Below, in pieces: positions 1 through 11,236 of a stretch of DNA of 64,000 bases (position 1 is its first letter; each line of letters opens with the position of its first letter). The translations under genes were made by a program, and so were the position numbers. The notes under the pieces were generated by a model, which searched no databases, was not told the DNA's origin, and saw nothing but the letters and a program-made list of their open reading frames with translations. Source of the DNA: Pleurodeles waltl. Taxonomy: Eukaryota; Chordata; Amphibia; Caudata; Salamandridae. The DNA lies in the NCBI RefSeq assembly GCF_031143425.1, contig NC_090447.1, forward strand, positions 844,135,760 to 844,199,759. Direction: 5' to 3'.

Positions 1-114
1 TCACTACCTACCCACAGTTGAGGGTCAACTTGATTTTTCATCTTTTTGCTTTTGGTTCTCTGATGTTCCCCTGGATATATTGTTGATATTTTTGGACTCT
101 GATTTTAGGTTGCA

Positions 115-762
115 CCAGTGAGGCCTTGGCAGAATGGAAGTCAACTTTTGGCACCTATTCATCTATAAAGAGAAGGAGCTCAGAGTATTCTGCAAGGAAA
201 GGGGACTGGCTGTGTAAAGAGGAAATCCATAAGGGAGGATCTTGAGTCAGCCCTGTGTCAGTATGAGTTCAAACGCTGGCAGGCAACACTAACAGATGAG
301 TCTGAGGAGGAGGAGGACTACTCGGATGAGGAAAGGGAACCAGTGAGAGTTGAATGGCTCATAGCTTAGGAGCTGTGGATGGAAGAGCTAGATGACGAGA
401 TTAAGAGGGCTGAGGCAGAGAGAGCCTTACCCCAGGAAAAAGAAAGGATTGCATCTCAGAAGCTGAGCTGTGAAGAGCTGAAACTGGAAGCCATAAGGGC
501 TGAGTCCAGTTCAGATTGTGGCTGCAAAAATCTTGTATCCAGTACTGCTGAAGATGTGCACATGCCCAGAGATGTGGTGCCCTACTTGAAGGAGGGAGTT
601 GACACACACCAGGAGGTTCAGGAGTATGAGGTAGTTCCCGTAATGCACAGGGTCCCTGAGGAGGATTGGGGAACTGGCACAGGGAGTCTTATTCCTACTG
701 AGGGGAGGGACACTTTACTGGCTCTAGGAGAGTGTGACAGGGAGAAGGTTTCCCCCATGTAG
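115..762 (+). pseudogene. gag: gag pseudogene, N-terminal part (SAP-like motif to start of capsid)
   Basis: Plus-strand reading from about 130 gives KELRVFCKERGLAV followed by a stop, matching in style the KGARSLCIERGLSVGK start of the intact gag at 46759. The longest open piece (379-762, 127 codons) has a charged coiled-coil-like segment, then VVPYLKEG and EGRDTLL, corresponding to VPPYKEGDD and KGRDRLL in the intact capsid. Several in-frame stops and frame changes separate the pieces. It would have encoded the structural Gag of an LTR retrotransposon and is now dead. Assignment rests on the alignment by eye with the intact element in this window. Confidence 0.6.
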
Positions 763-806
763 AAGGCCTGATTCTGGAGTGTGGAGACATCCCAGAAGAG
801 TGTGGA

Positions 807-1493
807 TTGAGTGTCAGGGACACTCAGGTACTGTCTCACCAGTCTCAGGAGGGTGATGTGGAGTGCTTTTTCAAGGCTAAGTCACTTGATGGTTGGGTGA
901 GGGGTACTTTGGTTAATACGTGTGAGGGGCTGAGTGATTTAATTGCTGGAGAGCATATGTCTAGTCCTTATTTTCCAAAGCTACACCAACGCCAGGTGGA
1001 GTGTGAGTTCTCTGACCCCAGGGAGCTTACAATGGAGGCAGATTTCTGGGTGAGTACCAGAGAGTCTGAAGAGCCATTTAGGGGTGCTCCTGAAGTGAGT
1101 GCTCTAGGTGTGTCCCAACCAGGTGAGGTGGGAAAGGAATGCAGTGTCCCTGGTAGGTCCCAGTGTAATGGGATGGGTGAGGGACCCCATGTCCAGTCTC
1201 AGAGGAGAGGGAATGGGAATGGGCAGAGGCCCAGAGTGCCCGAGATCCAGTCCCAAGTCCTGGAGGGTTCCATGAGGGAACACCAGGAAGGGAGCCTAGC
1301 CTATACTGCAGGGCCATCTGTTGAGGGAGATCCCACAGTATCAGGAGAAATTGGGGGGGGGGTGGCTGTAGCCAGCATCCCACCAGTTCTGGCATCTGGC
1401 AGTCCCACCCCTAGTGAGGGGGTGCAGAAGTCCAGACAGAGGGTTGAGAGCGAGCTACGGAGCCCAGTGGAGGACCTGGAGGGTCAGCTCTGA
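807..1493 (+). pseudogene. gag: gag pseudogene, capsid C-terminal SCAN-like half plus linker
   Basis: The 228-codon open segment starts with AKSLDGWVRGTLVNTCEGL and LIAGEHM, then SDPRELTMEADFWVSTR. This parallels ALEGWLHGSKV, LILREHIL and TSPQELGKKADKWVRTR in the intact gag (residues about 304-373), the part of Gag related to the vertebrate SCAN dimerisation domain. After the SCAN-like half the sequence is Gly/Ser/Glu-rich with no recognisable motif and no zinc knuckle. It is separated from the preceding gag piece by stops at 760-805. It ends at a TGA before the 108-bp repeat region. Non-functional remnant. Confidence 0.6.
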
Positions 1494-2759
1494 GAGAAGA
1501 GCCCCCCAGGAATGACTTAGGTGAAACTATTTCTGGTTTTGGGGGGATCCAGACTCTGCCAGACGGGCAGTGGTCAGGAGACCTGCACCAGACAGACTCT
1601 TGTGTGGCCCTTGGGGACGGTGTATCCCTTGTGGGGGGTGAGTGTGCCCCCCATGAAGTTCTGGCGTGCCAGGCAGTAGTTCAACCTCAGGGTGGCGACT
1701 CTGGGTTGGATATCCAGTTTCAGGGGTGAAACTCTGACCTCGTGGGGGAGCTGTGTGCCCCCCAAGAAGTCCTGGTGTGCCAGGGAATGGTTCAACCTCA
1801 GGGTGGTGACTCTGGATTGCCGGACCAGGTTAAGGGGGTAAACTCTGACCTGGTGGGGGGTAGGTGTGCCCCCCAGAAAGTCCTGGTTTACCAGGCAGTG
1901 GTCCAGTCTGAGGGTACAGATCCTGGACTGGAAGGCCAGGTCCAGGGTGTCCCCCTGACCTGGAGGAAGGAGCTACTGCTAACAGTGCCCATACCTTATT
2001 GTCTTCTGCGGGGGCCGCTCCTAGTTGGGGGGGTGCAGGGCCCCAGAAGGGCAGGCAGGGGGAGGGAAGCCTCACCCCTGTCCCCAGTCCAACCTGAAGG
2101 TACATACCCCAGGTTGGAAGACCAGTTGTAGGTTAACACCCCTGCACTGGTGGTAGAATTGTGTAGGACTGTTTCTATAAGCACCCTGACAATTTTGGAC
2201 TCTGGGGGTACCGCTCAAGGAGGGAGGGTACAGAGCCCCAGAGGGGAGGACCAGAGTCAGGCTGTCATCCCAACCTGATGGAAGGGAGAGTGGTCAAAGG
2301 GTGCCCAGCACCTGGGGCTACCGCCCCCCACTCTCCACAGTCACAGTGGTTAGAGAGCCTTGAGAGGCCTGGGGCCTGGATCTCATCCCTGATAGCTGTC
2401 AGGGGCCACTGTGGCTTGCTGTCCTGGTGGACAGAGCTGCCCCTTTGGGGGGACAAGAGTCACACTCTGGGGGTGGAGAGGGCAACATCACTGTGTTGGC
2501 CCTGGTGGTACTATCCGGCCCGTGGGATACATCTGTGAGCAAAGTAAGGTTAGGTGCTGCACAGAGGGGAGCCGAAGAAAAGGTGAAAGGCTCCCCATGG
2601 ATTGGCTTAGTGGGCCCTGAGAGTATGGACGGAGGGATCCAAATTAAGTCAGGAAGGCGTAGAACTGGATCATGCCCCTGCTGTTGTGGGCCTGGGTCCT
2701 TGTTCTATCGCCTCAATCAGGGAAGTACATCAGGATAGTGATTGCTCTTCCCTGGCTTT
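1494..2759 (+). other. Former internal coding region with no recognisable domain
   Basis: Between the gag remnant and the LTR-like region there are only short open stretches in shifting frames. The composition is Gly/Pro/Val-rich and dominated by the 108-bp repeat at 1636-2130. I see no protease, RT, integrase or RNase H motif in any frame, so pol appears absent rather than merely frameshifted. Confidence 0.4.
1636..2130 (+). repeat. About 108-bp direct repeat (36-codon peptide repeat)
   Basis: Units start near 1636, 1744 and 1854, with a more degenerate fourth near 2025. Each carries TGTGCCCCCC, then an AAGT(C/T)CTGG block, TGCCAGG, CAACCTCAGGG and ACTCTGACCT(C/G)GTGG. The period is a multiple of 3, so the frame (CAPQKVLVYQ type peptide) is preserved between units, which suggests they expanded while the region was still coding. 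Confidence 0.65.
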
Positions 2760-5163
2760 AGGCTGGTGGGGGGGTCATGTTGGGCCTGGCTTTTTTTGCA
2801 GGGTCATCCCTAAACTTTTTGCCCCCTTCCTCCTATTGCTCCTGATCTGTTTTTGTTGGCTTTTGAACTCTGAGCACTTTATCACTGCCGACCAGTGCTT
2901 AAGTGCATATGTTCTCTGTGTAAATTGTACTATTTATTGGTTTATCCATGATTGGCATATTTGATTTATTAATAATAAGTCCCTAGTAAAGTGTACTAGA
3001 GGTGCACAGGGCCTGTAAATCAGATGCTAATAATGGGCCTGCAGTACTGGTTGTGCCACCCACATAAGTAGCCCTGTAATCATGTCTCAAACCTGCCACT
3101 GCAGTGTCTGTGTGTGCAGTTTTAAACTGTAAATTTGACTTGGCAAGTGTACCCACTTGCCAGGCCTAACCCTTCCCTTTTCCTACATATGGACACCCCT
3201 AAGGTAGGCCCTAGGTAGCCCCATGGGCAGGGTGCAGTGTATGGTTAAGGTAGGACATATACTGATGTGTTTTATATGCCCTGACAGTGAAATACTGCCA
3301 AATTCAGTTTTCACTGTTGCAAGGCCTATCTCTCTCATAGGTTAATCCGGTGGTTGCCTTTAAACATGATTGAAGCATAGATTCCCTTTGGGAGCAGATA
3401 AGACATGTGGAGTTTGGGACCTCTGAACTCACAAATTAAAAATACATCTTTTAGTAAAATTGATTTTGAGATTGTGGCGGTCATTCCAACTTTCCCGCTG
3501 GGCCGGCGGGCGACCGCCAAAAGGCCGTCCGCCGGGCCAGCGGGAAAGCCCCTGCAACGAGGAAGCCGGCTCGGAATGGAGCCGGCGGAGTTGCAGGGGT
3601 GCGACGGGTGCAGTGGCACCCGTTGCGATTTTCACTGTCTGCAAAGCAGACAGTGAAAATCCCCCAGGGGCCCCACGGCACCCATTCCCGCCATCCTGGT
3701 TCTGGCAGTGGACACCGCCAGAAACAGGCTGGCGGGAAGGGGGTCGGAATCCCCATGGCGGTGCTGCAAGCAGCGCCGCCATGGCGGATTCCCTGGGCCA
3801 GGGGAAAACCGGCGGGAAACCGCCGGTTCCCCTTTTCTGACCGCGGCTTTACCGCCGCGGTCAAAATAGCCCAGGAAGCACCGCCAGCCTGTTGGCGGTG
3901 CTTCCGCCGCCCTCCGCCATGGCGGTCATGGACCGCCTGGGTCAGAATGACCCCCTGTGTGTTTGAAAATGCCACTTTTAGAAAGTGGGCATTTTCTTGC
4001 TTGAACCATTTTTGTGACTCTGCCTGTTTGTAGATTCCCTGTCTGGGTCAGTTTGACAGTTGGGCTGTTTGCAACTCTCTCCAGACAGTGACTCAAAGGG
4101 GGCTGGGGTGTAGCCTGCATATTCTGATAAGCCATCTGTGCTAGGAGGGAGGGGAGGAGTGGTCACTCGCACCTGAAAGGGTTGTGCCTGCCTTCACACA
4201 ATGCAGACTCCAACCCCCTGGTGTGCGTCTGAGGCCATGCCTGGGCAAGGCGGGATTTCACAAACAAGTGAGACTTTCCTTTGAAGTAGGCCTACTTCAA
4301 AGGCCAAAATGGGTATAAGAAGTGGACCCAAAATCACAGACACGTCTTGGGGTAGACACTCTACCTTACAGACACTTCTGGAAAGAAACATGCTGATGAA
4401 GAATTCCTGAACCAGACCTGCTAAGAGTAACTGCCTGGCTGCTCAAAGGACTTACTGGGACTGCTTTTCTGACAAGGACTGCTGCTTTGCTGTTGCCCTG
4501 CTGCCTTCCTGCTCCCTGGCTGTGCTGAGAAGTGCTCTCCAAGGGCTTGGATAGAGCTTGCCTCCTGTTCCCTGAAGTCTCAGGACCAAGAAGACTTCAC
4601 TCCTGCAACTGGACTTCTTGTGCAGCAAGAATTTGACTTACAGCCTGCTAAAAACGATGCACAGCCTGCTCCGCGGTGAGAAATTCACTGCATGCCGAAA
4701 CAGAACGACACAGCCCGACTTCGCAAGGAGAAGATCAACGCAGCACCTTTGTTGCTACCGGAACTTCGACGCACGCCCCAACAGATCGACGCACAGCCAA
4801 CGGGGACGATGCAGCCCGACTTCCAGAGAAGAATCAACGCAGTGCCTGCCATGCGGCAGAAATTTCCAGGCAATGCCCACTGGATCGATGCAGCGCTTGT
4901 GACTTCACTCTGCAAGCACAGGATTCCACGCCCAGTCCCCTGGGCACCAGAAAACCTATGATGCTATATGGGGGTAGTGTTTGATTAATTGCACAAATAC
5001 TTTACACATTGCCTTCTAAGTTAAGCCTGACTGCTCAGTGCCAAGCTACCAGAGGATGGGCAAAGGATAATTTGGATTGTGTGTGACTTACCCTGACTAG
5101 AGTGAGGGTCCTTGCTTGGACAGGGGGTAACCTGATTGCCAACCAAAGACCCCATTTCTAACA
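2760..5163 (+). repeat. LTR-like region of the decayed element, interrupted by a MITE
   Basis: Non-coding sequence of about 1.9 kb (after removing the MITE at 3476-3955) between the gag-bearing region and the TTCTAACA end. It includes a TATA-like GGGTATAAGAAG at about 4310 and, from 4590 on, GC-richer sequence with repeated ATCGACGCA-like motifs, as often seen in LTR R/U5. The left edge is uncertain. Without the partner LTR in the window this is inference from position and composition. Confidence 0.45.
3476..3955 (+). mobile_element. Multi-hairpin MITE (Harbinger-type ends), copy 1
   Basis: 480 bp starting GGCGGTCATTCC and ending TCAGAATGACCCCC, flanked by TGT/TGT (3473-3475, 3956-3958). It contains consecutive GC-rich hairpins: arms TTCCCGCTGG/CCAGCGGGAA, GCCGGCTC/GAGCCGGC, CGACGGGTGC/GCACCCGTTG, and ATTTTCACTGTCTGC/GCAGACAGTGAAAAT. 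The last two modules recur in the copies at 12030 and 13857, here in opposite order. No coding capacity. It splits the LTR-like region above. Confidence 0.75.
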
Positions 5164-6385
5164 GTCCCCAAAGCAGAGTCAGCCTAAAAGATGTATAGGA
5201 GAAAAATATGTGCTTATCAACTCGCTGTGCTACCCCCTCAATCTCTACAGGTTATTGGCATTTTTCTGTTGCAGGTACCTTGGCCACCCACACAAGTGAG
5301 GTATCATTTGTATCGAGAGACTTAGGGAAATGCTGGGTGGAAGGAAATTTATGGCTCCTCTCAGATTCCAGAACTTTCTGTCACTGAAATGTGAGGAAAA
5401 GTGTTTTTTTAGCCAAATATTGAGGTTTGCAAAGGATTCTGGATAAGAAAACACTGGGGGATCCACGCAAGTCACACTCCACTAGACTCCCTCGGGCGTC
5501 TAGTTTTCAGAAATGTTTGGTTTTGGTAGGTTTCCCTACATGGTTGCTGAGCCCAGGACCAAAAACGCAGGTGCACCCCCCCCCCAGTTTGTTTTGTGTA
5601 TGATAAATTTGATGTGTCCACATAGTGTTTTGGGGAATTTCCTGTCGCGGGCACTAGGCCTACCCACACAAGTGAGGTACCATTTTTATCGAGAGACTTG
5701 GGGGAACGCTGGGTGGAAGGAAATTTGTGGCTTTGCTCAGATTCCAGAACTTTCTGTCACCCAAATGTGAGGCAAAAGTGTTTTTTAGCCAAATTTTGAG
5801 GTTTGCAAAGGATTCTGGGCAACAGCCCCACAGGTCACCCCATCTTGGATTCCCCTAGGTTTCTAGTTTTAAAAAATGCTCAGGTTTGGTAGGTTTCCCT
5901 AGATGCCAGCTGAGCTAGAGGCCAAAATCTACAGCTAGGCACTTTGCAAAAAACACATCAGATTTCAATGTAAAAATTTGATGTGTCCATGTTGCGTTTC
6001 CTGTCGCGAACATTAGGCCTACCCATGCAAGTGAGGTACAATTTTTATCGAGAGACTTGGGGGAACACAGAATAGCAAAACAAGTGTTATTGCCCCTTGT
6101 CTTTCTCTTCCTTTTTTCCTTCCAAATGTCAGACAGTGTGTAAAAAAGACGTCTATTTGAGAAATCCCCTGTAATTCACATGCTAGTATGGGCACCCCGG
6201 AATTCAGAGATGTGCAAATAAGCACTGCTTCTCAACACCTTATCTTGTGCCCATTTTGGAAATACAAAGGTTTTCTTGATACCTATTTTTCACTCTTTAT
6301 ATTTCAGCAAATGAATTGCTGTATACCCTGTATAGAATGAAAACCCATTGCTAGGTGCTGCTCATTTATTGGCTCTGGGTACCTA

Positions 6386-6835
6386 GGGGCATATTTATAC
6401 TCCGTTTGCGCCGAATTAGCGTCGTTTTTTTCGACGCAAATTCGGCGCAAAACTAACGCCATATTTATACTTTCGCGCTAGACGCGTCTAGCGCCAAAGT
6501 ATGAGTAAAGAGCGTCATTTTTTAGCGTGAACGCCTTCCTTGCGTTAATGAGATGCAAGGAAGGCGTTCCCGTCTAAAAAAATGACGGCGACGCAAATGC
6601 GTCGTATTTATACTCCCGGGCAAAAATCACGCCCGGGAGTGGTCGGGTCAAAAAACCCCGCATTTGCGCCACTTTTTAACGCCTGGGTCAGGGTAGGCGT
6701 TAAGGGGCCTGTGGGCTCAAAATGAGCCCACAGGTGCCCTCCCCTGCCCCCAGGGACCCCCCCTGCCACCCTTGCCCACCCCAGGAGGACACCCAAGGAT
6801 GGAGGGACCCATCCCAGGGACATTCAGGTAAGTTC

Positions 6836-6866
<31 letters not shown>

Positions 6867-7308
6867 TTTGGGTGGCATAGGGGGGCCTTATTTGTGCCCC
6901 CCTACATGCCACTATGCCCAATGACCATGCCCAGGGGACATAAGTCCCCTGGGCATGGCCATTGGGCAAGGGGGCATGACTCCTGTCTTTACTAAGACAG
7001 GAGTCATGTAAATGGCGTCTGGGCGTCGTTAAAAATGGCGCAAATCGGGTGGAGGAGATTTTTTGCGTCAACCTGACTTGCACCATTTTTAAGACGCCCT
7101 AGCGCCACTTTTCCCAACGCCGGCGCTGCCTGGTGTACGTGGTTTTTTTCCACGCACACCAGGCAGCGCCGGTCTGCTTGCGCCGGCTAACGCCATTCAA
7201 TAAATACGGCGCCCGCATGGCGCTTCAGAATGACGTTAGCCGGCGCAAAATCTTTTGACGCTAAACTGCGTTAGCGCAGTTTAGCGTCAAAAAGTATAAA
7301 TACGGGCC
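6386..7308 (+). mobile_element. Harbinger-type MITE with ATTTATAC ends
   Basis: 923 bp with inverted ends GGGGCATATTTATAC and GTATAAATACGGGCC, flanked by CTA/CTA (6383-6385, 7309-7311). The ends match those of the autonomous-type Harbinger at 29421-41932 (GGCCCATATTTATAC and GTATAAATATGCCCC), so that family is the likely source of transposase. Inside are many hairpins, e.g. ACGCCTTCCTTGC/GCAAGGAAGGCGT, ACTCCCGGGC/GCCCGGGAGT, CAGGGGAC/GTCCCCTG and ACTCCTGTCTT/AAGACAGGAGT. A T-tract lies at about 6848. No real gene. Confidence 0.8.
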
Positions 7309-7571
7309 CTAGGGTTCTTGATGAACCTACAAGCCCTGTATATCCCCGCAACCAGAAGAGTCCAGCAGATGTAACGATATATTGCATTCAAAATTCTGAC
7401 ATCGCAGGAAAATGTTACAGAGTAAAACGTGGGGAAAATGGCAGTTTTTTTACCTCAATTTCAATATTTTTTCATTTCAGCTGTTATTTTCTGTGCAACC
7501 CCTTGTAGGATCTACACAAATTACCTCTTGCTGAATTAAGGAGACTGAAAGCACAAAATGTAGTAAAAATT

Positions 7572-7922
7572 AAAAAAATTAGCACTTGTATAGCGCACTA
7601 CTCACCCGTTAGGGTCTCAAGGCGCTGTACTCATACCGCTATGGAACCCCTCCTGGCTTTTCCCTGTGAGGCGCCCACTCCTGAGCACCCCCAGGGTGAA
7701 ACCAGGCATCCAAGCACTGTTGGGGCCGTTGTGGAGATTAAGCAAGCTATTGCCCAGAGTTGCAGAGTGGGACCCATGAATTAGATTAGGCACCGAGGCG
7801 AGAATTATCTGGTCAAGGGGAATTGAGCCCAAGACCTGCCGAAGCGGGACTTGAACCCTGGTCTTGAGGCAGATCTCTGCCTCAGGGTCTGCCGCTCTAA
7901 CCATTGAGCCACACTTCTCCAC
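7572..7922 (-). mobile_element. tRNA-derived SINE, about 350 bp
   Basis: On the minus strand a tRNA-like head carries an A box TGGCTCAATGGTTAGAGC (7894-7911) and a B box CGGGTTCAAGTCCCG-like element (GGTTCAAGTCCCG, 7845-7857) at a spacing of about 37 bp, as in RNA polymerase III promoters. A unique body follows, and a tail GCGCCTTGAGACCCT ... GCGCTATACAAGTGC ends in a T-rich run at 7572. It cannot be a functional tRNA because the anticodon arm and acceptor do not fold. The tail resembles those SINEs share with a partner LINE, which I infer only. Confidence 0.75.
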
Positions 7923-8340
7923 CAAAATGGGGTATGTCCCAGTAAAATGCCAAAATTGTGTTGAAAATGTTGGTTTTCTGATTCAAGTATGCTTGTTCCT
8001 GAAAGCTGGGAAGATGGTGATTTTAGCACCGCAAACCCTTTGTTGGTGCCATTTTCAGGGGAAAAAACATAAGCCTTCTTCTGCAGCCCTTTTTTCTAAT
8101 TGTTTTGAAAAAAACAACATTTTTGCTGTATTTTGGCTAATTTCTTGGTCTCCTTCAGGGGAACCCACAAAGTATGGGTACCTCTAGAATCCCTAAGATG
8201 TTGGAAAAAAAGTACGCAAATTTGGCGTGGGTAGCTTATGTGGACAAAAAGTTATGAGGGCCTAATTGCGAACTGCCCCAAACAGCCAAAAAAAGGCTTG
8301 ACGCCTGAGGGGGAAAAGGCCTGGCAGCGAAGGGGTTAAA

Positions 8341-9478
8341 CTAATTATGTAGCACAGCAATTCCCACGAATGAAACTATAAATAGGCTCCCACGTTAGTT
8401 GTTAGGATAGCAATGAGCAAATAAAATGGATTGGGCTGAATGTAATTCAGGTGTATTCTAACGTAAACAGCGCATCTGCAAAGGTGTTCTGTCTTTCCAA
8501 TAAAACATTACTAACCATAACATGTTTATAAAAATAAAACACACCAAACAATCAAAATCATCATTAATAGAACAGAAGCGCATTTTAGTACATAGACAAC
8601 TTTTATTGATAAAGTTTGAAATGTAGGTATCTCGGTGGAAAAAAAAGATACAATTCTGTACAGCAATTCTTATCTTCTGATGCCATTGCTTAAGCTGGCA
8701 GTGCCTATTTTTGGGTTATTGGTTGCTTCACGAGGGTAAAGTCGTCACTGAGAAAACTAGAATGTCATTGATTTCAAGCATTAACCATGGGTTACAGAGG
8801 GCTTACGCTAACAACCAATCAGCTTCTAGCAATCGCTAAAGAGTTTAACGTAGCACAGGAAAATGACATCGTGGTACAGCATGTTGGAGTTCAGCCCCAG
8901 GCATCTGAAATTTTCTAATCTTAAATATTCTTGAGAGATGCCTAAGGCATTATCATTTTTGACCCGAATGTTATGCAGTATGTAATTATGCGGCAGGATA
9001 ATGCCATAGTAGCTTGACATTTTGAAGCAGTAATGGGGCCAGGCGGTGGATTAACTATTGGGTCTCGAGTCGTCTCGCGGGAGTGTTTATGGCGGCACAG
9101 CCTGCTGCTAGTGAGTTCAGCAGTGCCGTGCTGGCATTGTCAAGCATTTAAGGAGAACATTTTGTCTTGGCGCGCTTAAAGTATACTTAGGAAGTGAAGT
9201 ATTTTGGAAACGTGGTAGATAACTGGAAGACAGGGCAATGGACAGTCACCAGAGAAAAAAGGTTTCCCAGCAACCGCTAAAAGATAAAAGCAGCTAATAA
9301 GGAGAGAGAGGGGGGGGGGGGGGGGCAGTGCAGTAAGGCCAGAGCTGGCGACTTTGGAACGGGGAACCAGGCTCGGGCGTTTCGCCATCGCTTCGACATT
9401 CCTTAATTCTGGGCAAATTACTTTATCTGCCAGTGCCTAAAAACATGAAAGTGTCCTTGTGTAATATATCTGGTGCTT
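8341..9478. other. No recognised gene or element
   Basis: AT-rich sequence with short spurious ORFs only. It contains a G tract at about 9309-9327. I find no inverted ends, target duplications or similarity to other parts of the window. Confidence 0.5.
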
Positions 9479-9487
9479 GTGAAAAGC

Positions 9488-9720
9488 GCTCCAATGCCTG
9501 TGGGTTAGGGCGCAAGTTATAGTTACTTGAAAGAACTCTAACTATAACTGCTGAATTTCTATGCGTTTGTACGGATACATTCAGATCCTAACTATAAGGT
9601 CCCTGTAACCTTTGTTTTTTTCAGTGAGTTTCTATGTTTTTTTAACATAAAGTAATTTTAATTACTACACCTTATTCAGGCCTTACAGCCAAGCCCTTAT
9701 AACCACCCAAGCCCGCGCCA
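9488..9720 (+). repeat. Dispersed repeat, GCRCAAGTTATAGTT family, copy 1
   Basis: Contains GGGCGCAAGTTATAGTTAC, AACTATAACTGCTGAATTTC, and GTAACCTTTGTTTTTTTCAG followed by TTTCTATG. The same ordered blocks occur at 24680-24860 and, scrambled or repeated, at 25850-26300. Class unknown. Confidence 0.6.
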
Positions 9721-9778
9721 CGCGTGGCCTCTGGCCTTGCCCTGCGCAGATTGGCCACAGGGCCTTTCTCTGTCAGTG

Positions 9779-9905
9779 GAAGTGTGAGTGGGACCGTGAG
9801 TGTCTGAGTGGGTCTGAAAGTGGGTCTATGAGTCTATGAGTGGATGTGAGTGGGTGCATGATTGTCTGAGTGGCTGTGTGAGTGGGCACCTGAGCCTCTG
9901 AGTGT
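9779..9905 (+). repeat. Degenerate GTGAGTGGG/GTCTGAGTG minisatellite
   Basis: Loose tandem array of 8-12 bp units of the form GTGAGTGGGTC, GTCTGAGTG and CTATGAGTG. No coding signal. Confidence 0.6.
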
Positions 9906-10319
9906 ATGTAAAAGTGAATACATTAGTTTATGAATGAGCCTGTTGTTTTTATTTCAAAATTTTCCATACTTTTTCGAATAATTCACAGAAATTCAAGATT
10001 TTTTACAAATACTGTGCGCCGTGGCAAAATTATATTATACCTATAATTTGCCCCTAAAACACACCTATATCACACCCCTGGGGGTCAAGGTACCTTCACC
10101 CTGACACCTTATGCCACTTTCAATTTGAATTTTCACCTCCGAGGACCGTGTCAAGTGAAATAAGATGGCTGTCCCAACTTTCTTGTCACATTGCGGTCAG
10201 CCAATTGCAATGCTTCTTTTGGCATGCGTATTCATGAAAATCTTTAAATTTTCGCAAATTATTCGTAATATAATCACCAAATATTTGGGGCCAGAGATGT
10301 ACAAATTTAATTGCCCTTA

Positions 10320-10680
10320 AATAGCTCATAAACTACTGAACGGATTTACACCAAATAACAAAAAGCACAATCTGTGTACCGGCAGCTAGCTTTCTGCTAA
10401 ATGTGGTGCAATTCCATCCAGTATATCGGATTGCAGATGCGTTGACAGAAATTAACATGGGAAACGCAACCTTTTTTGAGCCCTCTTTTTCTTGGCCCCC
10501 ACTTGATGGATCACACCGAAACAACCTGTGTGCAACTAGAATCACCAGGGCACTTTCTTTTGGAAAATTTTGTGAAGATTCATCAAACAATGCCAAACAT
10601 ATAGGCAATTCAAAAAATGCTTTTTCTTTGGAAACATGGTTCTAAGTATAACTACCTAGCGGCGACTGCCAGTAGGTAAT
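10320..10680 (-). repeat. Dispersed repeat with palindromic TACCTAG...TAGGTA core, copy 1
   Basis: On the minus strand it runs from the core near 10645-10680 (CTACCTAGCGGCGACTGCC then AGTAGGTAA) through GCATTTTTTGAATTGCC to ACACCAAA and GTTCAGTAGTTTATGAG-type sequence at 10320. It is the reverse of the copies at 14510-14890 and 25020-25385. Non-coding. Confidence 0.6.
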
Positions 10681-10682
10681 AA

Positions 10683-10686
<4 letters not shown>

Positions 10687-10742
<56 letters not shown>
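10687..10742. repeat. (AT)n microsatellite
   Basis: About 28 uninterrupted TA dinucleotides directly beside the palindromic core of the preceding repeat. The same neighbourhood recurs at 24990-25015. Confidence 0.95.
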
Positions 10743-10745
<3 letters not shown>

Positions 10746-11236
10746 CAGAACAACACTCACTTGGAACCGGAGTTGGATGATTCAATATAGCATGTCGTCA
10801 AATGAAAACAGTGCGTGTTATGGCATACCAAGGTGGAAAAACTGACTGACAGATATATCTCGGCTCCATGTTTAGGACTATTTGTAGTTGGAAATATCTT
10901 GTATATATGGCGGCATGCTTGCATGGTAATCAACGATAGAGGAAGAGTCTGTTTTTGATGTTGATAAATTATAATTCAATGGGAGCCAGCTTGGAGGGTT
11001 TTAAATCGTTATTGTTCTAATTTTCATAAAACTGGCATTGAAAAAGATGTCCTGCTGAAACACCTCTGCCTAGCAATAAAATTGGGACTTGTGAAACCCG
11101 TGAGTGCTCCTTTATGCTGTGTGTGGAGTGTTTGATTTGAAATGGATAACGTGCAGCCACTACCACGGAAGAAGGCACCCGTTCGAATAAAGGTGTTCAG
11201 CAGTATTTTGGTGGCATTTGTGAGGCACATATATAT
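10743..11236. other. No recognised gene or element
   Basis: AT-rich sequence without coding signal, ending in a short (AT)n run at 11229-11244. Confidence 0.4.

Larger units (their letters stand above)
1..5163 (+). mobile_element. Decayed, left-truncated LTR retrotransposon (SCAN-gag, Gmr1-related lineage)
   Basis: The stretch reads on the plus strand as remnants of a Ty3/gypsy-type gag (SAP-like start, capsid, SCAN-like half), a repeat-bearing region, and then long non-coding sequence that looks like an LTR. The right end is set at ...TTCTAACA, where the next repeat family begins. No protease, integrase or RT motif remains, so it is either a non-autonomous derivative or internally deleted. 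The left end is outside the window, so no paired LTR or target duplication can be checked. It belongs to the same broad gag family as the intact element at 43493-54742 but has unrelated LTR sequence. Confidence 0.6.
5164..8340 (+). repeat. Old repeat with tandem units of about 365 bp, carrying two later insertions
   Basis: Units begin at about 5290, 5662 and 6023, each with CAAGTGAGGTA, then ATCGAGAGACTT, GCTGGGTGGAAGGAAATTT, CCAGAACTTTCTGTCAC and GAGGTTTGCAAAGGATTCT. The sequence resumes after the MITE at 7309 and runs to the terminal CGAAGGGGTTAAA at about 8340. No ORF or domain. It is a repeat of unknown class. Confidence 0.6.

Noticed and set aside
3335..4033. Overlapping 80-160 codon ORFs on both strands
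   Set aside because: They follow from the GC-rich palindromic MITE, which keeps both strands open by composition.
7845..7911. Functional tRNA gene on the minus strand
   Set aside because: Only A and B boxes are present; acceptor and anticodon stems do not form, and the body and tail are those of a SINE.
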